Of a stretch of 54,593 nt of DNA, positions 20,185 through 27,220 are shown piece by piece. Under the pieces are notes generated by a model. That model was not told where the DNA came from. It worked only from the letters and a program-made list of their open reading frames with translations, and made no database searches. The position numbers and the translations under genes were made by a program. The stretch is from a bacterium (GTDB lineage: Bacteria; Actinomycetota; Thermoleophilia; Miltoncostaeales; Miltoncostaeaceae): positions 1-54,593 of the forward strand of contig JAPOLI010000006.1 in the NCBI GenBank assembly GCA_029977205.1, in the 5' to 3' direction. How positions within the stretch are numbered: the first letter of the stretch is position 1; every line of letters starts with the position of its first letter.

Positions 20185-20865
20185 CTAGGCGCGCGCGACC
20201 GGGTCGAGCGTCCGATCCCGCGTGGCGTCGGCCCAGCCATCGGCGACCCGCACCGTGATGCGCCGCATCACCCCGGCCACCCGGTCGCGCTCCTCTGACG
20301 AGACGACGACGGACTCCTCGCTGAGCACGGCGTCTATCGCCCGACCGGTTGCAAGCGGTCCCGCGAGGGCGTCTGCGGCGGATACGCCGGCAACGCCCCG
20401 CGCGTACCCGTAGGCACGCGCCTGCTCGAGGCCCTTGCCGAGCCACCCCAGGCGCAGTACGTCCGCGACCACCGTCACCCAGTCCACGGCGGTCCCGGGC
20501 CTGCGCGCGACATGCACCGCGTCGTCGGTCGTGCCGAGGTCCTGCTCGACGATCTGCGTGATCCGTTCGTCGTGGCTGACAAGCAGGTCCGCCAACTCCG
20601 GGGCCGGTGTCAGGCCGGGCGAGCGCTCCGGGCGTGGCGCGTGGGCGCGCGCGTGGGCTGCCAGCCACTCGGCGAGCTCATCAGCATTGAAGCGCCGGTG
20701 GCCGCCCGCGGTGCGCACGTGCGGCACGCGTCCCTCCTCGGCCCACGCCCGGAGCGTGCTCGGGCTTACTCCCAGCGCACGGGCGGCACTCGATATCGGC
20801 AGCCACGCGTGCTCCTGGCGCGCGAGGCCCGCTGCGGCGACGTCAGGCTGCGTGGTGCTCGGCAT
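20185..20865 (-). CDS. MerR/excisionase-type HTH protein, tandem copy 2
   Basis: Probable DNA-binding regulator, 226 residues. A winged-helix HTH of the MerR/HTH_17 kind lies at about 25-75 (LPISSAARALGVSPSTLRAW, then GRVPHVRTAGGHRRFNADEL). The GGHRRF wing is typical of this group. The remaining 150 residues are helical and not recognised; they have no Cys set or B12 motif I can identify. ATG 20865 lies inside the 3' end of the upstream paralogue (23-nt overlap) with AGGA 4 nt before it, so the two are co-translated. The open frame runs further upstream, but that part is the shadow of the neighbour. Confidence 0.75.
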   Translation of the reverse strand: MPSTTQPDVAAAGLARQEHAWLPISSAARALGVSPSTLRAWAEEGRVPHVRTAGGHRRFNADELAEWLAAHARAHAPRPERSPGLTPAPELADLLVSHDERITQIVEQDLGTTDDAVHVARRPGTAVDWVTVVADVLRLGWLGKGLEQARAYGYARGVAGVSAADALAGPLATGRAIDAVLSEESVVVSSEERDRVAGVMRRITVRVADGWADATRDRTLDPVARA

Positions 20866-21526
20866 GGATCCTTGTCTCCGCCCGTGACCTGCGGCCGATC
20901 GCGAGGCCCGTCGTGGCGCGCGACACCACGCGGTCCACGGCGTCCCGTACGGCCTGGATGTCCGCCTCGCTGATGCCGGAGGCGCGCAGGTACCGCTCCG
21001 CCTCCGAGGCGAGGGCAAGCCATTCGCCGATGGACTCCGTTGCGGAGAGGCGGGTCGCCCCCTCGCGGTACGCGTGCCACTCGGCCGCGCGCAGGCATGC
21101 GGATACGTCACCCTCGGCAAGGGCCGTGATGAGCTCTGCGAGGCGCTCCTCGGCGCGCGCGCGGATGGCCGCAACGCGCCTGCCCGAGGTCAGCGTGGTA
21201 CCGGCGGCCTGACGCACGGCGCCTGAGACGATCTGCGCGGACCCGTCCGCGAGGGCGGTCGCTGCCGCGACGTCCTGGGCGATGCGCCCGGCGACCAGTG
21301 CGCGGCACAGCCCGGAATCCTCATCCGGCAGCTCGCCCCCACGGGCCTCAAGCCATGCGGTGAGGTCATCGCGGTCGAAGCGCCGGTGGCCGCCCGGCGT
21401 CAACTGGTGCGGCACCAGGCCGTCACGTGCCCATTGGCGGAGAGATGAGACGCTGATGCCGAGTAGGTGCGCTGCGGCGGAGGCGGTGAGCAGGTCCCGG
21501 GAGGGTGCAATCGCGATCGTTCCCAT
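20843..21526 (-). CDS. MerR/excisionase-type HTH protein, tandem copy 1
   Basis: Paralogue of the following gene with the same layout: 227 residues, HTH at about 13-65 (LTASAAAHLLGISVSSLRQW, GLVPHQLTPGGHRRFDRDDL) and an unrecognised helical C-terminal region (about 75-227). The shared GGHRRF wing, equal length and back-to-back overlap point to a tandem duplication, but the C-terminal parts have diverged strongly, which suggests different signals or a heterodimer. No Shine-Dalgarno or clear -10 precedes ATG 21526. A 10-bp palindrome TACGGCCGTA (21560-21569) lies 34 bp upstream and may be its operator. Confidence 0.75.
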   Translation of the reverse strand: MGTIAIAPSRDLLTASAAAHLLGISVSSLRQWARDGLVPHQLTPGGHRRFDRDDLTAWLEARGGELPDEDSGLCRALVAGRIAQDVAAATALADGSAQIVSGAVRQAAGTTLTSGRRVAAIRARAEERLAELITALAEGDVSACLRAAEWHAYREGATRLSATESIGEWLALASEAERYLRASGISEADIQAVRDAVDRVVSRATTGLAIGRRSRAETRIHAEHHAA

Positions 21527-21577
21527 GTACGAAGTCTCGTCCCGGGATGGCCGCCCGACTACGGCCGTACTGGTGGT

Positions 21578-21592
21578 TTCGGCCCCCCCGAA
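21578..21592 (-). terminator. Short hairpin after the LOG-family gene
   Basis: TTCGG-CCCCC-CCGAA, a 5-bp stem with a C5 loop, 3 bp past the stop at 21596. Probably ends the dedA-to-LOG operon. Weak. Confidence 0.35.
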
Positions 21593-21595
21593 GAG

Positions 21596-22321
21596 CTAGG
21601 GCGCGTCGCCCAGCGCCAGCCGCACGACCTCCTCCGGGGAGTCGGCCACATGGATGCGCGCGAGGTCCTCCTCGTCGAGCCATCCCTCGGCCAGGGGTGT
21701 GTCGCGCAGCCAGGCGAGCAGGCCATCCCAGTGGGCGCTGCGGTAGAGCACCAGCGGGAAGTCTCGAACCTTGCCGGTCTGCACGAGAACCAGTGCCTCG
21801 AAGAGCTCATCGAGCGTGCCCAGGCCGCCGGGCAGCACGATGAACGCCTCGGAGTACTTCACGAACATGGTCTTGCGCACGAAGAAGTACCGGAAGTCCA
21901 CGCCGAGGTTGACGTAGGGATTGCGGTACTGCTCGTGCGGCAACTCGATGTTGAGGCCCACCGACAGGCCACCGCCCTCGGCCGCGCCCTTGTTGGCGGC
22001 CTCCATGAGCCCGGGTCCGCCGCCGGTGATCACGGCCCGCCCCTCGCGGGCCAGCAGCCGCCCGATCTCCACCGTCGCCGTGTAGTCGGGATCATCGGGT
22101 GGGGTACGCGCCGACCCGAAGACGCACACGGCGGGGCCCACGCGGGCCAGGAGGTCGAAGCCCTCCACGAATTCACCGAGTATCCGCAGCGCGCGCCACG
22201 GGTCGGTGGACACGAAGTCGGGCTCGGGCCCCTGCAACAGGGCGAGGTCGGCGTCGCGCACGCGCTCGCCGCCGGGGCCCCGGGTGGTGATGCGCCCGCG
22301 GCGCCGTGGTGGGTCGGCCAT
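21596..22321 (-). CDS. LOG-family (TIGR00730-like) nucleotide 5'-monophosphate phosphoribohydrolase
   Basis: Rossmann-fold protein of 241 residues in the 'lonely guy' family, which cleaves nucleoside 5'-monophosphates to base and ribose 5-phosphate; plant and some bacterial members release cytokinins. Visible motifs are VCVFGSARTPPDD (about 64-76), ITGGGPGLMEAANKGA (about 97-112) and the catalytic VLPGGLGTLDELFE. The first 30 residues are basic and poorly conserved. ATG 22321 shares a base with the photolyase stop (TGATG). Last gene of a five-gene operon. True substrate here is unknown. Confidence 0.88.
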   Translation of the reverse strand: MADPPRRRGRITTRGPGGERVRDADLALLQGPEPDFVSTDPWRALRILGEFVEGFDLLARVGPAVCVFGSARTPPDDPDYTATVEIGRLLAREGRAVITGGGPGLMEAANKGAAEGGGLSVGLNIELPHEQYRNPYVNLGVDFRYFFVRKTMFVKYSEAFIVLPGGLGTLDELFEALVLVQTGKVRDFPLVLYRSAHWDGLLAWLRDTPLAEGWLDEEDLARIHVADSPEEVVRLALGDAP

Positions 22322-23829
22322 CAGTCCACTCCCGTGTCAAGCGCGGCCATCACCTCGCGCGCACGGGCGCGGATGGCCGGGATGTCCTGCCTCTTCGCGA
22401 GGTTGCGCATCGAGAGCGCCATGCGGTGATTCTGCCCGAGTCGCTCCCGGTGCCGGTCGAGGAAGTCCCAGTAGAGGGTGGTGAACGGGCACGCGTCCGG
22501 CCCGGCACCCGCGGTCGGGTCGTACGGGCAGGACCTGCAGTGATTGCTCATGCGCTTGATGTACGCCCCGCTCGCGGCGTACGGCTTCGTCATCATCCCC
22601 CCGCCGTCGGCATAGAGAGCCATGCCGATCACGTTCGGGGCCATCACCCATGCGGCGCCGTCCACGTGGGCGGCCTGGAACCACCGGGACGCCGCCCAGG
22701 GCTCTGTGCCGCGCAGCAGCATGAGCGTGCCGAGCACCATGAGCCTCTGGATGTGGTGCGAGTAGCCACGGCGATGGATGCCATCCATCGCCACCTCCAC
22801 GCATCGCATGCGCGTGGATCCGCCGCGAAGCGCCGCCGGCACGGGGGCCTCGGCGCCGAGCGCGTTCGCGGTGCGCCAGGTCCTCTTCCAGTACCAGCCC
22901 CAGACATACTCGCGCCAGCCGATCACCTGCCGCACGAAGCCCTCGACCGAGGCGATCGGCGCGCCGTCCCCGAGTGCGTCGGCCACCCGTCGGGCGACCC
23001 GTTCCGGGGAGAGGATGCCCAGGTTGAGGGGGCCGGAGAGGAGCGCATGCGACATCGCCCAGTCGTCATCCATCATGGCGTCCTGATGTGGTCCGAACCC
23101 GGCGAGGCGGGTCTCGATGAAGCGATCGAGCGCCGCCTCGGCCTCACCCTGGTCGGCCGCCATCACGCGCTCGCCACCGCCGCCGATCTCGGGCAGCGAC
23201 GCGAACTCATGGCGGAGCTCACGGTCGAGCGGGTCGTCCGCCGCCGGCAGCCACGGGGCGGGCGCGCCGAGGTCCCTGGTGCGCGGCGGCGGCTTGCGGT
23301 TCTCCGCGTCCATGCTCCATGCGCCACCCACCGGCTCGCCGTCGGCATCCACCAGGATGCCGAGCCGGCGGCGCATGGCCCGGTAGAAGGTGTCCATGCG
23401 CGGCTGACGAGCACCCAGGATCTCATCGAGTTCACCCGGCCGCGTGATGAACCCGACGGGCTCGCGTATCTCCACCTGCACCGGCAGCGCACCGGCCACC
23501 CGGCGCACCAGCGCCAGGCCGCTGCGCGAGGCGGGATGGGCCACCACGATCCGGTCGGGCTCCTCCTCTGCCGCATGCGCCATGACTCCCGCGAAGAGCG
23601 TGGGCGCGCGGCGAAGGTCCACCGCCCAGCCCGCAGCGCGCAGGCGATCGGCGAACCGGCGCATGGCCCCGATCACCAGGACCCGGCGCTCACGGTTGTA
23701 GGGCAGTCGGGCGAGCGCGTGCTCGCTCTCGATCATCAGCACGCGGGCGTCGCCCGGGCGGTGCCCCCGGAAGGCCGGGCCCGTGGGATCAAGTTGATCC
23801 CCGAGCACCCATACGGTGGGCGCGCTCAG
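22321..23829 (-). CDS. FeS-type (6-4) photolyase / CryPro-like cryptochrome (probable CTG start)
   Basis: Flavoprotein of the FeS-BCP group (Agrobacterium PhrB type) that repairs (6-4) photoproducts with light, using FAD, a lumazine antenna and a 4Fe-4S cluster. Four cysteines sit in TRMRCVEVAMDG, HCRSCPYDP and PDACPF with spacings 88, 3 and 13, exactly those recalled for the PhrB cluster ligands (C350, C438, C441, C454). The first GTG (23808) would begin at MLGDQLD and lose the first beta strand. The in-frame CTG at 23829 overlaps the upstream stop as CTGA and gives (M)SAPTVWVLGDQLD, the family's usual N terminus, so I start there: 502 residues. Confidence 0.85.
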   Translation of the reverse strand: MSAPTVWVLGDQLDPTGPAFRGHRPGDARVLMIESEHALARLPYNRERRVLVIGAMRRFADRLRAAGWAVDLRRAPTLFAGVMAHAAEEEPDRIVVAHPASRSGLALVRRVAGALPVQVEIREPVGFITRPGELDEILGARQPRMDTFYRAMRRRLGILVDADGEPVGGAWSMDAENRKPPPRTRDLGAPAPWLPAADDPLDRELRHEFASLPEIGGGGERVMAADQGEAEAALDRFIETRLAGFGPHQDAMMDDDWAMSHALLSGPLNLGILSPERVARRVADALGDGAPIASVEGFVRQVIGWREYVWGWYWKRTWRTANALGAEAPVPAALRGGSTRMRCVEVAMDGIHRRGYSHHIQRLMVLGTLMLLRGTEPWAASRWFQAAHVDGAAWVMAPNVIGMALYADGGGMMTKPYAASGAYIKRMSNHCRSCPYDPTAGAGPDACPFTTLYWDFLDRHRERLGQNHRMALSMRNLAKRQDIPAIRARAREVMAALDTGVD

Positions 23830-24287
23830 CGCCCCTTCACGGCGTCGTGCTGCGCCCTGCGGGCCGCCGTGCGATTCAGCACCGCCTGCTCGGCCTCGGT
23901 GATGCCCTCAGGCACGGGGTGTTGCGCAGGGCCGAAATGCTCATCCATCCACCGGTCGAGGTCGTGCGCCGGCACGGCCCCGAATCGCTTCGCCACCACG
24001 TCGCCGCCGCGCATCAGCACGGTGGCCGGGACCGCCGACGGGCTCACGGTCACACCTGCCGGCCAGCCGTCGCCGCCGCGTGCGCGCCAGTCCTCGGGGC
24101 CCCACATCTCGACGAACACGAGCAGCACCCCGGGACGCGCCTCGGCCAGTGCCTCAAGGCCGGCGCCGGTCACCTGGCACGCCGGGCACACCGGGCGCCC
24201 GATCACCATCACGGCCTCATCTGCCGCGCCGATCTCGGGCATGCGTGCCGCAAGCGAGCGGCCGTCGATGTCGATGCGCGTGCTCAT
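23826..24287 (-). CDS. Thioredoxin-like protein with CPAC motif
   Basis: Cytoplasmic protein of 153 residues (no signal peptide) with a thioredoxin-like beta-strand followed by Cys34-Pro-Ala-Cys37 (VIGRPVCPACQVTG). The downstream segment has a cis-Pro-like SAVPATVLMRGGD, as in thioredoxins, and an acidic C-terminal extension with EGITEAEQAVLNR. The role may be redox service to its operon partners, but that is inference. ATG 24287 overlaps the upstream stop by 4 nt; its stop overlaps the proposed CTG of the photolyase. Confidence 0.72.
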   Translation of the reverse strand: MSTRIDIDGRSLAARMPEIGAADEAVMVIGRPVCPACQVTGAGLEALAEARPGVLLVFVEMWGPEDWRARGGDGWPAGVTVSPSAVPATVLMRGGDVVAKRFGAVPAHDLDRWMDEHFGPAQHPVPEGITEAEQAVLNRTAARRAQHDAVKGR

Positions 24288-25057
24288 TGCGTGCCCACTC
24301 TCCGGAGGATCCCAGTTGATACCACGCCACCGCCGCTCCAGCGGTATCCGAGGCGCCCATCGGTCCGGAGCGACAGCGTCATCACGCCGACGCCCACGCA
24401 GACCGCGCTCGTGCTCTGGGTGATGACCTCGCGCAGGACCGCCCGCCTCTGCGATCCGGACCCCCGGGGCTCGAGGCGGCCCCGGCAGGAGAGCGGCGCG
24501 CCGTAGCGCGAGGTGCCCTGCATCTGCCCGGCGCGCACGCCCACCACGCGGATGCGCGCGGGAATCGGGGGCATGCCTGCCTGCGCCAGGGTCCCGGACC
24601 AGGTTCCCGAGATTCCCACCGGATCAAGGTATGCGACGCTCCCGGCGGCGCCCTTGGTCCATACGTAGCGGAGCCGCCCGCCGCTGGCCGGCGACAACCG
24701 CACCGTGCCGTCGGTGATGCAGTCACCGCCTGCGACGCTGGCCGTGATCGCCTCGGAGAAGGTGGTGACCCGCCCCGTGGTGGACACCGGCTGCCACCCC
24801 CCTGCGCAGTTCACCGGAGTGCCGAGGGACACCCTGCCCGTTGGGCGCCCCGTCGCGGCCACGGCGACCGTTGCGCGCACGGGGAAGCTGAGCCCGGCGA
24901 CGGCCGTGCTCCGGGCCGTGCCGGCCCACGCACCGGCGAGAGGGGCAGAGCCTGGCCATGCGGTCCGCCCTCCGTCGGCATGTCCTGCTGTCGCACCGAC
25001 GGCGCTGGCGATGGCCACGAGCGCAGTGGCGGTCGCGCGCGGGTGAAGTGGTGGCAT
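24284..25057 (-). CDS. Secreted protein with a duplicated ~105-residue Cys-pair domain
   Basis: 257 residues, function unknown. A signal peptide spans about 1-27 (cleavage near GHA-DG). The mature part is two copies of one domain: about 41-148 and 151-255. They share G-W-x-G-T at the start, P-(V/A)-R near the middle strand, a first Cys (84 and 191), a second Cys exactly 29 residues later (113 and 220), then GRLxYxW. The composition is beta-rich with Gly/Thr, so a beta-barrel or lipocalin-like fold is possible. ATG 25057 shares a base with the dedA stop (TGATG), so a secreted product is coupled to a membrane protein. Confidence 0.7.
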   Translation of the reverse strand: MPPLHPRATATALVAIASAVGATAGHADGGRTAWPGSAPLAGAWAGTARSTAVAGLSFPVRATVAVAATGRPTGRVSLGTPVNCAGGWQPVSTTGRVTTFSEAITASVAGGDCITDGTVRLSPASGGRLRYVWTKGAAGSVAYLDPVGISGTWSGTLAQAGMPPIPARIRVVGVRAGQMQGTSRYGAPLSCRGRLEPRGSGSQRRAVLREVITQSTSAVCVGVGVMTLSLRTDGRLGYRWSGGGVVSTGILRRVGTQ

Positions 25058-25761
25058 CAGGTGGTCTCCCCGGATCCCGTCGAGGTAGGCGTGGGGGCTA
25101 CCGTACTGGCCCGCTCCTCGGCTGCCTCGAGCGCATCCTCGCGGGCCACCATGCGTCGCTCGCGAGCGATCACGATGAGGGCCACGACCCCGGCGACCCC
25201 CAGCGCCACGACCAGGGCCACCCAGATCTGGTTGGCGAAGGCCTTGCCGGCGAAGTAGCCGATCAGCGCCGCTTGGAGGGACCAGCAGATCGCCCCGGCG
25301 GTGTCGAACAGCAGGAAGCGGGGATAGGACATCTGGCCGGCTCCGCAGGCAATGTTGATGCCGATGCGGATCCCGGGGAGGAAACGGCCGGTGAATACCA
25401 GCGCCGGCCCATGCCGTTTCACGAGCCGCTCGGCGGAATGGGTGCGGTGCTCGCCCGCCATGCGGGTGACCGCGCGGCGAATTCCCGTGGCCCCGCCGCG
25501 GCCGATCCAGTAGGCGAGGGAATCCCCGACCACCGCGCCGATGGCGCCGACGACGACCACTCCCCAGAGCGTGAGATCGCCCTCGGCGGCGAACACCGCA
25601 CCTGCGACGATCGAGGTCTCGCCCGGCAGGATCGGGAAAACGCCGTCACCGGCCACGACGAGGAAAATCGCCAGATAGCCATATTCGGCGGCCCAGTCGC
25701 CGATCGATTCGAAGAACCCCGTGGCGGCGGGGAACGTCACGCCGCTCCAGACGAGGTCCAT
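25057..25761 (-). CDS. DedA family (SNARE-associated) membrane protein
   Basis: Integral membrane protein, 234 residues. DedA proteins act as undecaprenyl-phosphate or phospholipid flippases/scramblases and affect proton balance. Landmarks: an amphipathic segment with GDGVFPILPGE (family acidic/Pro re-entrant region), GAVVGDSLAYWIGRGGA, and the conserved FTGRFLPGIRIGINIACGAGQM with its essential Arg residues, followed by two C-terminal helices. The tail is cytoplasmic and Ala/Glu/Thr-rich. First gene of a coupled five-gene operon; CATTAT ends 6 nt before the ATG. Confidence 0.9.
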   Translation of the reverse strand: MDLVWSGVTFPAATGFFESIGDWAAEYGYLAIFLVVAGDGVFPILPGETSIVAGAVFAAEGDLTLWGVVVVGAIGAVVGDSLAYWIGRGGATGIRRAVTRMAGEHRTHSAERLVKRHGPALVFTGRFLPGIRIGINIACGAGQMSYPRFLLFDTAGAICWSLQAALIGYFAGKAFANQIWVALVVALGVAGVVALIVIARERRMVAREDALEAAEERASTVAPTPTSTGSGETT

Positions 25762-25773
25762 GCCTGCATAATG
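25762..25773 (-). promoter_or_regulatory. Putative leaderless -10 promoter of the dedA operon
   Basis: CATTAT (25773-25768, minus strand) followed by GCAGGC and the dedA ATG. The first base deviates from TANNNT, but the 6-nt spacing is the same as elsewhere. Confidence 0.45.
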
Positions 25774-25877
25774 ACACCGATTGTGTGGAGCGTGCCGGTG
25801 CCACCTCGTACCGGGGAAGGGGCTTCCCGTCCATGTTGCGTCATGACCGCAGGCTTGCCGTTCCCGGCGACATGCGG

Positions 25878-25889
25878 TACGTTCTCCAT
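25878..25889 (+). promoter_or_regulatory. Putative leaderless -10 promoter of the L,D-transpeptidase gene
   Basis: TACGTT (25878-25883) then CTCCAT and ATG 25890, with no Shine-Dalgarno. It decides the start over the open frame that begins at 25785. Confidence 0.6.
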
Positions 25890-26672
25890 ATGCGACAGTA
25901 CGTCACAATAATTGTCACATTAGCCGCACTGCTGATGGGGGCGCAGGTTGCGAGCGCGCAGGAGCCGGTGGGCACGGCGCCGGCGCCCGAGGCGGCACCG
26001 GGCACCGCCGACCCTGCGGCCGAGCAACCCGCATCTCCCCTGGCGCCGCCCACCTCGAAGTCCTCCTGGGCCGGGCGCCTGCTGGTGGTCAGCACCGCCC
26101 GCGCCACGCCGTCGCCCACGGGCAAGGGCCTTCGCCTGCTGCAGCCCATCGCCCCGCTGGGCGCGGGATCGGTATGGCTCCAGGTTCGCGGCGTGAAGGT
26201 CGTGGACGGCGTCCGCTGGGTGAAGGTCCTCATCCCCGTGCGCCCGAACGGGAGCCAGGCCTGGGTACGGGCCTCCGACATGACCTTCCGGCGTCTCAGG
26301 GTACGCGTGGTCGTCGACCTCAGCGATCGGCGTCTCTACGTCTATCGGAAGGGCCGCCGCATCGCGTCGTTCCCGGTGGCCGTGGGCGCTCCCTCGACTC
26401 CGACGCCGCGCGGCCGCTTCGCGCTCGCCGAGGAAATCCAGACGGGTGACCCCTCGGGCTTCCTCGGGCCGATCGTGATGCCGCTCACGTCCTTCTCCAA
26501 CGTGCTGAACGAGTACGCGGGCGGAAACGGGAGGGTTGCGATCCACGGCACGAGCCAGCCGTCGCTGATCGGCCAGCGCGTGAGCCACGGCTGCATACGC
26601 ATGACCAACGCCGACATCCGGCGTCTTTCGCGATGGGTGCGCCCCGGCGTGTCCGTGACGGTGCGCGCGTAA
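25890..26672 (+). CDS. Secreted L,D-transpeptidase (YkuD domain)
   Basis: Cell-wall enzyme, 260 residues, forming 3-3 crosslinks or anchoring proteins to peptidoglycan. A signal peptide (MRQYVTIIVTLAALLMGAQ, cleavage after ASA) is followed by a Pro/Ala-rich spacer to about residue 55 and a small SH3-like segment with LLVVSTARATPSPTGKG. The YkuD domain starts at VVVDLSDRRLYVYRKGRRIA and ends with the catalytic motif VAIHGT...SHGCIRM, Cys at about residue 235. ATG 25890 is chosen from the signal peptide and the -10 spacing. Confidence 0.92.
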   Translation: MRQYVTIIVTLAALLMGAQVASAQEPVGTAPAPEAAPGTADPAAEQPASPLAPPTSKSSWAGRLLVVSTARATPSPTGKGLRLLQPIAPLGAGSVWLQVRGVKVVDGVRWVKVLIPVRPNGSQAWVRASDMTFRRLRVRVVVDLSDRRLYVYRKGRRIASFPVAVGAPSTPTPRGRFALAEEIQTGDPSGFLGPIVMPLTSFSNVLNEYAGGNGRVAIHGTSQPSLIGQRVSHGCIRMTNADIRRLSRWVRPGVSVTVRA

Positions 26673-26700
26673 CACGGGACACTGCGCGCCACTCGCACCC

Positions 26701-26868
26701 ATGGCGGCGGCGGGGATGCGCGCGGTTCCCGCGCGGCCGGGCGATGCGCTCGACGCGGTGTGCGCGGCGCTCCATCACACGCTGGTGCGGGGCGTATCCA
26801 TGCCATCCGAGGCGCATCAGTCGGTCGTGGCACGGATGCGGCGCCTGCATGCGGCCTGCGGGCGGTGA
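26701..26868 (+). CDS. Possible small protein, 55 residues
   Basis: An ATG frame with strongly G/C-ending codons (about 85% or more by eye), giving MAAAGMRAVPARPGDAL at the start and SVVARMRRLHAACGR at the end. It fills most of the 247-bp gap between the transpeptidase and the next small gene. No RBS, no clear -10 box and no recognisable domain. In such GC-rich DNA high GC3 alone is weak support. Confidence 0.3.
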   Translation: MAAAGMRAVPARPGDALDAVCAALHHTLVRGVSMPSEAHQSVVARMRRLHAACGR

Positions 26869-26907
26869 CCCGCCGACCTCTCGGCCGGGGACGGTGCCGT
26901 GGTGGGG

Positions 26908-26919
26908 TAGAATGCACGC
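26908..26919 (+). promoter_or_regulatory. Putative leaderless -10 promoter of the 84-residue protein
   Basis: TAGAAT (26908-26913), one of the better -10 matches here, then GCACGC and ATG 26920. Confidence 0.6.
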
Positions 26920-27174
26920 ATGTCCTACGCTCTACCGCCCGATCTGGAAGCCGCCCTCGCGGGAATCGACCCGACCATGCGCGACAAGCTCGTGGAGGCG
27001 TTGGAACCCGTCATGGCCGACCTCGGACCGCGTGAAGTCGCGGTCCTCCTGCGGCTCGTGGACGGGATCAAGGGAGGGGCCTCGGACGCCGAGCTCAACG
27101 CATTCGTCCGGCTCCTGCCGGTCACGGTGAGCAGGGTGGTCCAGCCGGTGATCGAGCCGGCCGAGGTCAACTAG
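26920..27174 (+). CDS. Small protein of unknown function, 84 residues
   Basis: Acidic, all-helical-looking cytoplasmic protein: MSYALPPDLEAALAGIDPTM, then DKLVEALEPVMADLGPREVA and VLLRLVDGIKGGASDAELNA. No Cys, no membrane segment, no known domain that I recognise. The heptad-like spacing of Leu/Val suggests a helical bundle or dimer. Start supported by TAGAAT exactly 6 nt upstream. It stands alone between the transpeptidase and a secreted sugar dehydrogenase; the latter has its own promoter 35 nt after this stop. Confidence 0.7.
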   Translation: MSYALPPDLEAALAGIDPTMRDKLVEALEPVMADLGPREVAVLLRLVDGIKGGASDAELNAFVRLLPVTVSRVVQPVIEPAEVN

Positions 27175-27208
27175 CACCCCTCACGCCGTACCGGGCGCGG
27201 CAGTGGGA

Positions 27209-27220
27209 TACGTTCAGGTC
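27209..27220 (+). promoter_or_regulatory. Putative leaderless -10 promoter of the sugar dehydrogenase gene
   Basis: TACGTT (27209-27214), CAGGTC, ATG 27221. Same hexamer and spacing as at 25878. Confidence 0.6.
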
